This document shows positions 26,055-33,460 of a stretch of 64,000 nt of DNA, in pieces. Position numbers and translations under genes: made by a program. Numbering within the stretch: position 1 is the stretch's first letter; each line of letters starts with the position of its first letter. Source of the stretch: Caballeronia telluris (GTDB taxonomy: Bacteria; Pseudomonadota; Gammaproteobacteria; Burkholderiales; Burkholderiaceae); contig NZ_FCNZ02000010.1 in the NCBI RefSeq assembly GCF_001544495.1, forward strand, positions 1-64,000, given 5' to 3'. Under the pieces are notes generated by a model. That model worked only from the letters and a program-made list of their open reading frames with translations. It had not been told where the DNA came from and ran no database searches.

Positions 26055-26974
26055 GAGTCCACCTCGGACGTTTTCGGAATGCCCGGCCGACGCGGCGGCG
26101 CGGATGGTGGCGGACAGAGCACCGTGCGCCACTCGGGAAGCTCGCGCAGGTTCAGCCGGACCTGCGTGCGGAACGTCTCGGTCCGGACGAGCGAACGAAA
26201 GCGCGCGACGAAGGTGCGCCGAACGGTGAGCGGCGAAACGAGCCACTCCGCGATGTCGGAGTACGCGGCGACGCGGCCGTGTGTGGGCGCGAGCGGCTGC
26301 GTCGGCATGCGCGCGGTGATCGAAGCGAGGGGATCGCGAAACGCGAGCGGCAAGCCGGTGACGAAGGCCGGTGCGGGGCGCGCCTGCGCTTCGAGCGGCT
26401 TGCCGTTCTCGCGCTGGACGTAGTGTTCGGCATTCAGGGACCGTGGCGCGTCGGCTGAGTCCGGCAGAGTGAGCAGGATGCCCCCCGTCTCGATGAAAAG
26501 CGACGCGGCGTCTGCGCTCGCCTGGATCACGGCGGCTCCGTGGGGCATGCTGACGCGCAACGCGGCGGTGTCGATCTTCACTTGCCCGGACGAGTCGCCG
26601 TCGCCACGTTCGACCTTGATCCAGCCGGAGAGAAGCGAGAGCGCACCGAGCGTATCGGTGTTCACGCCGCGCGGTACGGCATCGATTGAGATGCGCGTTT
26701 GCGCTCCGAGCGCCACGATCGTGCCGTTCGCGTCCTCGATCTGCGCGCTTGCGTGAGCATCGGTCGAGAAGAGATCGCCCGGCTCGACGGCGAGCGGCGC
26801 GTCGATCGTGAATACGGATGTGCCGCGGACCAGCGTGACCGGCCCTTCGGGAAGCAGTATCGCGTGGCCGGCGTACGCGAGTGGGGCGGCGCACAGGCAT
26901 GCGATGCCGATGCCGTGGCGCAGCCATCGTGCAAGGCCGCATCGTGACCAATGCTGGAAGTTCATCGCCGCCAT
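26051..26974 (-). CDS. Periplasmic FecR-domain protein
   Basis: This 307-residue protein begins with a signal peptide (about 1-35, ending AYA-G) and has a FecR-type beta-rich domain at about 55-165 (L.V..GD...T...A.A.IE...GT.VALG..T and ALSLLSGWIKVE). The C-terminal 100 residues are basic and end in a proline-rich tail, with no transmembrane helix. It is the first gene of the operon that continues with the heme sensor, ppkA and pppA. A candidate ECF promoter lies 29 bases upstream. The classical FecR role is to transmit an envelope signal to a sigma factor; here the partner is more likely the membrane sensor or kinase. An alternative start is the ATG three codons later. Confidence 0.82.
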   Translation of the reverse strand: MAAMNFQHWSRCGLARWLRHGIGIACLCAAPLAYAGHAILLPEGPVTLVRGTSVFTIDAPLAVEPGDLFSTDAHASAQIEDANGTIVALGAQTRISIDAVPRGVNTDTLGALSLLSGWIKVERGDGDSSGQVKIDTAALRVSMPHGAAVIQASADAASLFIETGGILLTLPDSADAPRSLNAEHYVQRENGKPLEAQARPAPAFVTGLPLAFRDPLASITARMPTQPLAPTHGRVAAYSDIAEWLVSPLTVRRTFVARFRSLVRTETFRTQVRLNLRELPEWRTVLCPPPSAPPRRPGIPKTSEVDS

Positions 26975-27002
26975 GCCTCGAAAAAGTGAAGGGGGATTGC
27001 GT

Positions 27003-27032
27003 CGAAAACAGCCGGGCTATCGTTTCTATTCC
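27003..27032 (-). promoter_or_regulatory. Candidate ECF promoter of fecR-sensor-ppkA-pppA
   Basis: On the minus strand there is GGAATA (27032-27027), 16 bases ending GCCCGGC, then TGTTTTCG. The last 15 bases match those of the promoter at 1908-1937 exactly, and the spacing is equal. The predicted transcript would begin about 20 bases before the fecR start. Confidence 0.6.
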
Positions 27033-27055
27033 AAAATAATTTTCAGAAGAGCGAT

Positions 27056-27085
27056 GGAACAAAATCGCGTGTTCCGCTGTTGTCG
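27056..27085 (+). promoter_or_regulatory. Candidate ECF promoter of yceI
   Basis: GGAACA, 16 bases ending in CCGC, then TGTTGTCG. It lies divergent from the fecR promoter, with 23 bases between the two -35 blocks, the same distance as between the two divergent motifs at 1857-1937. The leader to the yceI start would be about 65 bases. Confidence 0.55.
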
Positions 27086-27157
27086 GCAGGACGGGATCGC
27101 CAGGCGTTCCGTGATCCGGTCTTTCAATCACCGATTCATCGAACTCAAGGAACATTC

Positions 27158-27763
27158 ATGATGCGTAGATCCACTTTGCATGCCGCGGTCATCGCGCTCG
27201 CGCTGGCCGCTTCTTCGAGCCAGGCGGCGTGGCACGTCGATAGCGGCCAGTCCTCGTTCTCCTTCACGACGGCCAAGGCCGGCATGCCCGGCACGTCCGC
27301 GGTGGAGGAAGTGCAGACGTTCAGGCAGATCGGCGGCTCACTTGCCGATGATGGCAAGCTCGTGTTCGACGTCGAACTGGCGAGCATCGAAACGAACATC
27401 GGCCTGAGAAACGACCGGCTGAAAGCGCTGCTCTTCAAGGTCGCCGATAACCCGAAGGCCGTCTTCACCGGCTCCGTCGATCCGCGGCGCCTGAAAGCGC
27501 TGCGCGTCGGGACGAGCCTCGACATGGACGTGAGCGGGCAGCTTGCGCTTGGCGGACTGAGCAAGCCGCTCACGGCCAGCGTGCGCGTCGTGAAACTGGC
27601 ATCCGATGCGCTGCTCGTGGGCACGCGCGTTCCGATCGTCGTAAATCTGAACGATTACGGCTTGCAGGATGGCGTCGAGGCATTGCGCGCCATCATGAAT
27701 CTGAACGTGCTCGCAAGCTCTGCGCCGGTCAGCTTCTCGGTGATGATGAAGCCGGGCAGATGA
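27158..27763 (+). CDS. yceI: YceI-family periplasmic protein
   Basis: YceI proteins are exported lipocalin-like barrels that bind polyisoprenoid-type lipids; several are induced by acid, base or other envelope stress. The 201-residue protein has a signal peptide (1-24, ending SQAA) and the typical WHVDSGQS.F.F...K.G opening of the barrel, then LVFDVELASIETNIGLRNDRLK and the DV.G.L.L.G..KP...SV.V pattern. Two ATG codons in tandem follow CAAGGA. It stands alone between two convergent or divergent units and has its own ECF-like promoter, so it is probably a member of the sigma factor's regulon rather than a part of the T6SS. Confidence 0.88.
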   Translation: MMRRSTLHAAVIALALAASSSQAAWHVDSGQSSFSFTTAKAGMPGTSAVEEVQTFRQIGGSLADDGKLVFDVELASIETNIGLRNDRLKALLFKVADNPKAVFTGSVDPRRLKALRVGTSLDMDVSGQLALGGLSKPLTASVRVVKLASDALLVGTRVPIVVNLNDYGLQDGVEALRAIMNLNVLASSAPVSFSVMMKPGR

Positions 27764-27774
27764 CATCTGCCTTG

Positions 27775-27804
27775 GTGAGATGCACGCTCAGTCGTGCATC
27801 TCAC
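27775..27804. terminator. Bidirectional hairpin between yceI and the effector candidate
   Basis: A perfect 12-bp stem (GTGAGATGCACG paired with CGTGCATCTCAC) encloses a six-base loop. It lies between two convergent genes. No long T run follows on either side, so it may be a weak or Rho-aided terminator. Confidence 0.55.
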
Positions 27805-27873
27805 ATTGGCGCGGGCAGACATGCGATCGCCTTCACGACGATGAAGGCGATCACGGTGACGGAGGCGGCGCGG

Positions 27874-29403
27874 TCAGCCGTTGAGGAATCCCAGCACGGC
27901 CTGCCGGACCTTGAGATCCCAGGTCTGTTCCTGCTTGTGATTGCCGGAGAATTCCAGCAGTGCCTTGACCATGTTGTCTTCCGACGCGAAGCTGAATCCG
28001 GCATCGCTCAGATAAGTCGATCCCCAGACCTTCAGGTCATCGACGTACTTGCATCCGGCCTGGAATTCAGCCTTGCCAATCACTGCGTCGTCGTCTTTGA
28101 ACATCGCGAGAAAGTGCATTTTGTCGCCGCAGATTCCCGAGTTCAACGCAAGGACCGACAGCACCGGAAGCGGGATCGCATAGCGCTTGAACCAGTTGTT
28201 GAATGCGATCGGCTGAGTATGCAGCGCGTCGCGATGCATACGCGCTTCCCAATGCGCTTTTGCCTGCTGGAAGAAGCGCTGCATGCGCTTGATCTCCACG
28301 ATCTTCCAGATCGATTTGGCGAGCGTTTCCAGAATGGAGACCACGGCTCCGACGATCGTCGACGCGCCCTGGCTCGCGATCTGCAGGCCGAGGTCCGCGC
28401 CTCCCTTGACCATGTCGTACACGCCCGCGCCGATGCTTATTTTCATCGCGCGCCTAATCGCCTCGATGATGGTAGACGGGTGCCCCGCGAGCAACTGGAC
28501 GTCGCGGCCCGCGACCCATTCCCGGTACTTGGTGATGCTGCTGTCGACGGTATTCGCAATGCCCTTGGCGATGTCGAGGCTTGCGCCGATGAGCGGGGCA
28601 AAGGCGACCAGCAGCTTCTTGCAAAGGAAGTCGACCAGCTTGCGGATCAGTCCGGGCATGACGTCAAGTGCAAAGGCGCTTGGGTCGTCGCGGATGTCCA
28701 CCGCCTTTTCGCGAATCATATTCCACAATTTCATTGCCGCTTCTTCGAGCTTCGCGCGGATGAAGTCGTACAGGGCACGCGCGGCGCTCCCGGTCGGCGG
28801 TGGGCTGCTGCCGTTGGTGAGCTGGTTCGCGTTCACGAGCTTGGTGCCCTTGTGCTTCCTGACCCTCTTTTGCACTTGCTCGAGGGCCAGCGAGGCGGAC
28901 TTCTGCACGACGCTGTTTTCCAGCACGTCGGAGGCCCGCGACGCGGCATCGTTGGAGTCCGCGATGCCCAGGCCACCGATCGTGACCTCGAAGGCGCCCT
29001 CCAGCATGACCTGGAACACATCGTCCTCGATCGTCACGTTGCCGAACAAGTAGAGCACGCCCAGTCGCGAATTAACGAGTGCAGGCGTCATGAAGTCCTG
29101 CGCGCCCATCGCGGCATCGGTGTCGCCCTTGCCGCGCAACTGCTGGTCGAGCAACGAAAAGAGCTTCGATTCATTGCGTGCATCCGATTCCCACGCACCG
29201 CTCGGCCGGAGGCTTTCCTTCCAGTTCCTGAACGCATTCTTCAACTGGTGAAACTGGTACGTCGACCGATCACGGTGATACGTCAGTATCTGATGATCGA
29301 GCGCCTTGAGCGCGGCACTGCGCGGTTGTAGCAACGACGATGTCCCTCTGAGCCATTCGTCGTAGTCGACGATGGCGGGCAGGCGGGCTTGGTTGTAGGG
29401 CAT
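27874..29403 (-). CDS. Uncharacterised 509-residue protein, possible T6SS effector
   Basis: I do not recognise this family. The protein has no signal peptide. The N-terminal 70 residues are helical (YDEWL..TSSLLQPRS..LKALD..ILTYH...........L..AF..WKESL), a pattern I associate loosely with secreted hypothetical proteins. There are two long hydrophobic or amphipathic segments, at about 251-285 and 320-372, rich in glycine, alanine and isoleucine, which would suit membrane insertion. The C-terminal 100 residues contain GDKMHFLAMFKDDD. The ATG has AAGGAG upstream; a frame back to 29499 would overlap the small ORF. Base composition is visibly less GC-rich than in the tss genes. It sits between T6SS regulatory genes and an IS remnant, the usual place for cargo. 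Confidence 0.6.
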   Translation of the reverse strand: MPYNQARLPAIVDYDEWLRGTSSLLQPRSAALKALDHQILTYHRDRSTYQFHQLKNAFRNWKESLRPSGAWESDARNESKLFSLLDQQLRGKGDTDAAMGAQDFMTPALVNSRLGVLYLFGNVTIEDDVFQVMLEGAFEVTIGGLGIADSNDAASRASDVLENSVVQKSASLALEQVQKRVRKHKGTKLVNANQLTNGSSPPPTGSAARALYDFIRAKLEEAAMKLWNMIREKAVDIRDDPSAFALDVMPGLIRKLVDFLCKKLLVAFAPLIGASLDIAKGIANTVDSSITKYREWVAGRDVQLLAGHPSTIIEAIRRAMKISIGAGVYDMVKGGADLGLQIASQGASTIVGAVVSILETLAKSIWKIVEIKRMQRFFQQAKAHWEARMHRDALHTQPIAFNNWFKRYAIPLPVLSVLALNSGICGDKMHFLAMFKDDDAVIGKAEFQAGCKYVDDLKVWGSTYLSDAGFSFASEDNMVKALLEFSGNHKQEQTWDLKVRQAVLGFLNG

Positions 29404-29459
29404 CGGAGGTCTCCTTGCGCCTTGTGGGTGTTGAGTGGAGTCAGATGTTTTCGCGTGTC

Positions 29460-29594
29460 CTAGCACCACGTGATCTCGCGCAACTCGACGTAATGGCATT
29501 CAATCAGCCGGCCGCTACGACTGCGCACATCGACTCGATAAAAACAGCCGAGGTTGAAAAAGCTCTGCTGCATGACGTGGATTTCCCGGTGCAT
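29460..29594 (-). CDS. Small 44-residue ORF before the effector candidate
   Basis: The ORF has a strong ribosome site (GAGGAGA six bases before the ATG) and encodes a 44-residue protein beginning MHREIHVMQQSFFNLGCFYR and ending VELREITWC. It lies 56 bases upstream of the 509-residue gene and in the same direction, so the two are probably co-transcribed. It has no signal peptide or transmembrane helix. It could be an adaptor, a cognate regulator or a leader peptide; no homologue is known to me. Confidence 0.45.
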   Translation of the reverse strand: MHREIHVMQQSFFNLGCFYRVDVRSRSGRLIECHYVELREITWC

Positions 29595-29675
29595 GAAAGT
29601 CTCCTCGCAGGCTCGCGCGCGGTGTGCACCGAGTCTTTTGTCGCGCGGCAGAGTGCCACGCCGTCCATGCCTACT

Positions 29676-29703
29676 GGAACAGCGGACGCTCACTGTTTCT
29701 TCC
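29676..29703 (-). promoter_or_regulatory. Weak ECF-like promoter motif before the effector candidate
   Basis: On the minus strand there is GGAAGA (29703-29698), 16 bases ending CCGC, then TGTTCCAG. Spacing equals that of the stronger copies, but both blocks deviate. It lies about 80 bases before the small ORF start. Confidence 0.3.
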
Positions 29704-29969
29704 GTACGAAACGAAAGATATATTTTTCTTGCAGCGACGAATAACGCGGCGCAGTTGCGTGTTATTAGGGTTCGGGGCTTCGGCTCGAATAGGAGAGTTC
29801 GGCCGGTTACTGCAAGGTTCTTGAGTTGTCGCCAACAGTAGGCATTCGTCAACGGAGCGACCGATTGCGAAGGTTCAATCGGCCCCCGGGTCGACGAAAT
29901 GGCGAAGAAGGGGGCCCAACTTACGGCATCCGTCGGTTTTGCACAAAATGCGTCGAAACCCGACTCCCT
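29704..29969. other. Non-coding stretch next to the IS3 remnant
   Basis: About 270 bases without a convincing gene. It includes an A+T-richer patch near 29700-29770 unlike the surrounding DNA. ORFs on both strands here have no start sites with ribosome-binding sequences and no family features. It probably consists of promoter DNA for the effector unit plus IS-flank debris. Confidence 0.5.
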
Positions 29970-30608
29970 TGCGCGTGCAAGACCGGCCTGCGATGCCAGT
30001 GCCGATTGCCGTGCTCGTCAACGCTTGCGGACCAGTCGTTGATGCGTTGGATCGACGAACTGCACCTGGAGTTTCCGTTTGCCGGGCACGGATGCTGGCG
30101 CGCTTGCTGTGCCGGGAGGGCCATGAGCTCGGCCGGCTCCGCGTGCGCACGCTCATGAGGCGTATGGGCGTAGAGGCGCTGTATCGCAAGCCGAACACGA
30201 GCCGACGCAACGCGAAGCACAAGATCTGGCCGCACTTGCTGCGCGGTCTGAAGATCGAGCGGGCCAATCAGGTCTGGGCGCTCGACACGACCTACATTCC
30301 GATGGCGCGCGGCTTCGTGTACCTGACGGCGGTCGTGGACTGGGCGCGCCGCAAGGTACTCACGCACCGGGTTGCCATCACGCTGGGAGCGGTGCATGCG
30401 GTTGATGCGCTGGAAGAAGCGTTCAGCCGTTACGGGCTGCCCGGCATCGTGAACGCCGATCAAGGCAGCCAGTTCACGGCGGGCACGTTCACCGAGGCCG
30501 TGCTGGGCCGGGGGATTCGTCTGTCGATGGATGGCAAGGGATGCTGGCGCGACAACGTGTTCGTCGAGCGGGTGTGGCGCAGCATCAAGTACGAGCGGTC
30601 GTGGCTCG
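29970..30608 (+). pseudogene. IS3-family OrfB transposase remnant, frameshifted and truncated
   Basis: The segment LMRWIDELHLEFPFAG (in one frame) continues, one base out of phase near 30085-30095, as ARMLARLLCREGHELGRLRV.TLMRRMG..ALYRKPNTSR, the HTH_21 and integrase core of IS3-type OrfB. A single missing G in GCCGGGCACGG would explain the shift. The catalytic triad is still readable: D in WALDTTYIPM, D in NADQGSQF and E in NVFVERVW. Similarity stops after IKYE near 30600, so about the last 50 residues are lost. The gene cannot make an active transposase. It bounds the T6SS island on the right. Confidence 0.8.
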
Positions 30609-30733
30609 TTCCAAAATCCGACCGTCGACTCCAGGCCGCCCACACCCAACCCGCCTCACAACCATTCCCAGGCACACCCTTCACGTTTTTGATACGCTTG
30701 AGGCCCTCGATCAAAGCCCGCAAAGGAGCGTCC

Positions 30734-31036
30734 ATGCTACGCCACATCGTCATGTGGAAACTGAAGGAAACTGCCGAAGGCGCCGACCGCGCCGAGAACG
30801 CCCAAAAGCTCAAAGCCACGCTGGAAACCTGCCGTAGCATCGTCCAGGGGCAGGGGCACTTCGAAGTCGGCATCGGGCTTGGCCTTCCGGCCTCGACCTT
30901 CGACGTCGTCCTCGTCTCCGACTTCGACGACAGCGCCGCCCTCGATTCCTATCAGAACCACCCGAAGCACGTCGCGATCAAGGCCTTTGTCGGCGCCGTG
31001 ACCGAAGGGCGGCAGTGCGTCGACTACGAAGTGTGA
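30734..31036 (+). CDS. Dabb-family (stress-responsive A/B barrel) protein
   Basis: The 100-residue protein opens MLRHIVMWKLKE, the standard start of Dabb-domain proteins, which form dimeric ferredoxin-like barrels. It continues with the F.VGIGL....S..DVVL.S.F.D..AL..Y..HP.H.....F pattern and ends at VDYEV. A ribosome site AAAGGAG precedes this ATG. A longer open frame from 29939 runs through the IS3 remnant into this gene; the Dabb start and ribosome site show the true beginning. Substrate and role are unknown. It is followed after eight bases by the thioesterase gene. Confidence 0.9.
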   Translation: MLRHIVMWKLKETAEGADRAENAQKLKATLETCRSIVQGQGHFEVGIGLGLPASTFDVVLVSDFDDSAALDSYQNHPKHVAIKAFVGAVTEGRQCVDYEV

Positions 31037-31044
31037 GCGCAACG

Positions 31045-31515
31045 ATGCCCCAAGACCCACGCGACCCCGTCATCGAAAGCCCTTTCGTCGACAACCTCGG
31101 CGTCCAGCTCATCAAGGCCGCCGACGGTACGAGCGAAGTCGCGATGCCGCTCGCGAACGGCCACCTGAACACCTGGGGCATCGCGCACGGCGGCGTCACG
31201 ATGACCCTCGCCGACGTCGCGCTCGCGATGGCCGCGCGCAGTCTCGCGGGCGATGGCATCGGCGTCGTGACCGTCGAGATGAAGGTCAACTTCATGCAGC
31301 CGGGACGCGGCGAGCTGCGCGCCTTCGGCCGCGTGCTGCACCGCTCGACCACGATGGCCTATTGCGAAGGCGAAATCCGCGACAGCGAAGGCCACTTCGT
31401 CGCGAAGGCGCTCGGCACATTCAAGTATATGAGGCGGCTCGCCGTCGGACGCGACATCGTGCAGCAGAAACTACGCTCCGATCCCGCCGCGAAGCCCGGT
31501 CCGAGCGACGCCTGA
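31045..31515 (+). CDS. PaaI-type hot-dog thioesterase
   Basis: This 156-residue protein has the hot-dog fold pattern of the PaaI/YdiI group: NTWGIAHGGVTMTLADVALAMAA near 48-70, containing the HGG-type active-site loop and the catalytic acidic residue on the long helix, then VTVEMKVNFMQPGRGELRAFGRVLHR and a closing strand. Such enzymes hydrolyse acyl-CoA or aryl-acyl-CoA. The start at 31045 follows the Dabb gene by eight bases. The neighbouring oxidoreductase, SDR and hydrolase genes suggest a small catabolic set of unknown substrate. Confidence 0.87.
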   Translation: MPQDPRDPVIESPFVDNLGVQLIKAADGTSEVAMPLANGHLNTWGIAHGGVTMTLADVALAMAARSLAGDGIGVVTVEMKVNFMQPGRGELRAFGRVLHRSTTMAYCEGEIRDSEGHFVAKALGTFKYMRRLAVGRDIVQQKLRSDPAAKPGPSDA

Positions 31516-31547
31516 ACCGCATCCATCGATCCTCCAAGGAGTGCCGT

Positions 31548-32546
31548 ATGACCGAGCAAAACCGACAAATCCTGCTGGTCTCGCGCCCCGACGGCGAGGC
31601 GCGTGCCGACAACTTCCGGCTCGTCGAAACGCCGCTCGCGCCGCTCGGCGACGGCCAGGTGCGCGTGCGCAATCACTATCTCTCGCTCGATCCATACATG
31701 CGCGGCCGCATGAACGACACCAAGTCGTATGCGCCGCCGCAGCCGCTTGACGAAGTGATGATCGGCGGGACGGTGGGCGAAGTGGTCGAATCGAAGCATC
31801 CGAAGTTCAAGGCCGGCGACAAGGTCGTCGGCATGTTCGGCTGGCAGGAGTACGGCACGTCGGACGGCACGAACCTGAAAGTCGTCGACGATACCCATGT
31901 GCCGCTCTCGGCCTATCTCGGACCGGTCGGCATGCCAGGCGTCACCGGCTGGTACGGGCTCAACCGCATCATCGAGCCGAAAGCGGGCGAAACCGTCGTC
32001 GTGAGCGCGGCGAGCGGCGCGGTCGGCGGCGTCGTCGGGCAACTGGCGAAGGCGGCGGGCTGCCGCGCGGTCGGCATCGCGGGCGGCGAGGACAAATGCC
32101 GCTACGTGGTCGAGTCGCTCGGCTTTGACGCCTGCGTGGACTACAAGGCCGGCAAGCTCCACGAAGATCTGAAGGCGGCCGTGCCGAACGGCATCGACGG
32201 CTACTTCGAGAACGTCGGCGGCGAAGTGCTCGACGCCGTGCTCCTGCGCATGAACGCGTTCGGCCGCATCGCGCTGTGCGGAATGATCGCGGGCTACGAC
32301 GGCGCGCCTTTGCCGCTCAAGCGCCCCGCGCTCATCCTCACGCAACGGCTCAAGATGCAGGGCTTCATCGTGAGCGAGCATCTGGAGGACTGGCCGCAGG
32401 CGCTCACGCAACTCAGCGGACTTGTTGCGCAGAAGAAGCTGCATTACCGCGAAAGCATCGCGCTCGGGCTCGAAAACGCGCCCGAAGCGTTCCTCGGCTT
32501 GCTCAAGGGCCGCAACTTCGGCAAGCAGCTCGTGAAGCTGATCTAA
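31548..32546 (+). CDS. NADP-dependent MDR-family oxidoreductase (CurA/leukotriene B4 dehydrogenase-like)
   Basis: Zinc-independent medium-chain reductases of this kind reduce the double bond of enones with NADPH. The 332-residue protein has the LSLDPYMRGRMND block near 46-58, GGTVGEVVESKHPKFKAGDKV, the VTGWYGL segment and the nucleotide-binding motif SGAVGGVVGQLAK near 155-167, ending with the AFLGLLKGRNFGKQLVK signature. AAGGAG precedes the ATG. No zinc-ligand cysteines are seen, as expected for this subgroup. Confidence 0.92.
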   Translation: MTEQNRQILLVSRPDGEARADNFRLVETPLAPLGDGQVRVRNHYLSLDPYMRGRMNDTKSYAPPQPLDEVMIGGTVGEVVESKHPKFKAGDKVVGMFGWQEYGTSDGTNLKVVDDTHVPLSAYLGPVGMPGVTGWYGLNRIIEPKAGETVVVSAASGAVGGVVGQLAKAAGCRAVGIAGGEDKCRYVVESLGFDACVDYKAGKLHEDLKAAVPNGIDGYFENVGGEVLDAVLLRMNAFGRIALCGMIAGYDGAPLPLKRPALILTQRLKMQGFIVSEHLEDWPQALTQLSGLVAQKKLHYRESIALGLENAPEAFLGLLKGRNFGKQLVKLI

Positions 32547-32584
32547 CCTGCCGACCCCGTCGCAGCGAAAAAAAGGAACCGAGC

Positions 32585-33454
32585 GTGGACCAGTTTGAAG
32601 GCAAGGTCGCGGTGATCACCGGCGGCGGCAGCGGCTTCGGCCGCGCGTTCGCGATCAAGGGCGCGTCGCTGGGCATGAAGCTCGTGATCGCCGACATCGA
32701 TCCGGCCGCGCTCGCCGAAACGGTCGAGATGCTGCGCGCGTCGGGCGCCGAGGCGCTCGGCGTGCCGACCGACGTCGCCGATGCAGCGCAAGTCGACGCC
32801 CTCGCGAAAGCCGCGCTCGACACCTTCGGCGCGGTGCATCTGCTCTTCAACAACGCGGGCGTCGGCGCGGGCGGTTTCATCTGGGAAAACACCGCGAACG
32901 ACTGGCGCTGGGTCTTCGGCGTCAACGTGATGGGCGTCGCGAACGGCTTGCGCGCCTTCACGCCGGTCATGCTCGCGCAGGGCGAACCGGCGCATATCGT
33001 CAACACGGCGTCGGTCGCGGGCCTGCTCGCGGCGCCTGCGATGGGCGTCTACAACGCATCGAAGCACGCGGTCGTCGGGATGACGGAGACGCTCCATCAC
33101 GACCTGAAGCTCGCGGGCGGACAAGTCGATTGTTCGCTGCTGTGCCCGGCGTTCGTGCCGACCGGCATCGCGAACGCCGAGCGCGCGCGTCCCGGCGACT
33201 TGCGCAACGACGCGCCGCCGACCGCATCGCAGAAACTCGCCGGCCGGCAATTGACGAAGGCGGTGGAGGGCGGGCGGCTCTCGGCGCGGGAAGTGGCAGA
33301 CATCACGTTCGACGCCATCCGCGAGCGCCGCTTCTACGTCATCACGCACCCGGGCATCATGGCGTCGGTGCAACTGCGCCTCGACGACATCGCGCAGCTG
33401 CGCAATCCCACCGATCCGCTTTCGCTCAAGCCCGGCGTGAAGGCGAGCCGCTGA
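32585..33454 (+). CDS. Short-chain dehydrogenase/reductase
   Basis: The 289-residue protein has the classical SDR fingerprint: cofactor motif TGGGSGFGRA near 13-22, DIDPAAL after beta-2 (acidic residue, suggesting NAD preference), NNAG near 90-93, catalytic serine in VNTASVAG, and YNASKHA with the catalytic tyrosine and lysine. The start is a GTG with AAAGGAA upstream. A longer frame to 32276 lies inside the oxidoreductase gene in another phase and was not used. The substrate cannot be read from the sequence. Confidence 0.92.
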   Translation: MDQFEGKVAVITGGGSGFGRAFAIKGASLGMKLVIADIDPAALAETVEMLRASGAEALGVPTDVADAAQVDALAKAALDTFGAVHLLFNNAGVGAGGFIWENTANDWRWVFGVNVMGVANGLRAFTPVMLAQGEPAHIVNTASVAGLLAAPAMGVYNASKHAVVGMTETLHHDLKLAGGQVDCSLLCPAFVPTGIANAERARPGDLRNDAPPTASQKLAGRQLTKAVEGGRLSAREVADITFDAIRERRFYVITHPGIMASVQLRLDDIAQLRNPTDPLSLKPGVKASR

Positions 33455-33460
33455 TCACCC

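Noticed and set aside
25176..27155. Very long minus-strand frame extending the heme sensor upstream
   Set aside because: The upstream half lies in another phase across fecR and is arginine-rich without any domain. The true start is the ATG overlapping the fecR stop.
29939..31036. A single open frame joining the IS3 transposase core to the Dabb protein
   Set aside because: The Dabb part has its own ATG and ribosome site and the transposase part is frameshifted at its 5' side and loses homology near 30600. The join is accidental, not a fusion protein.
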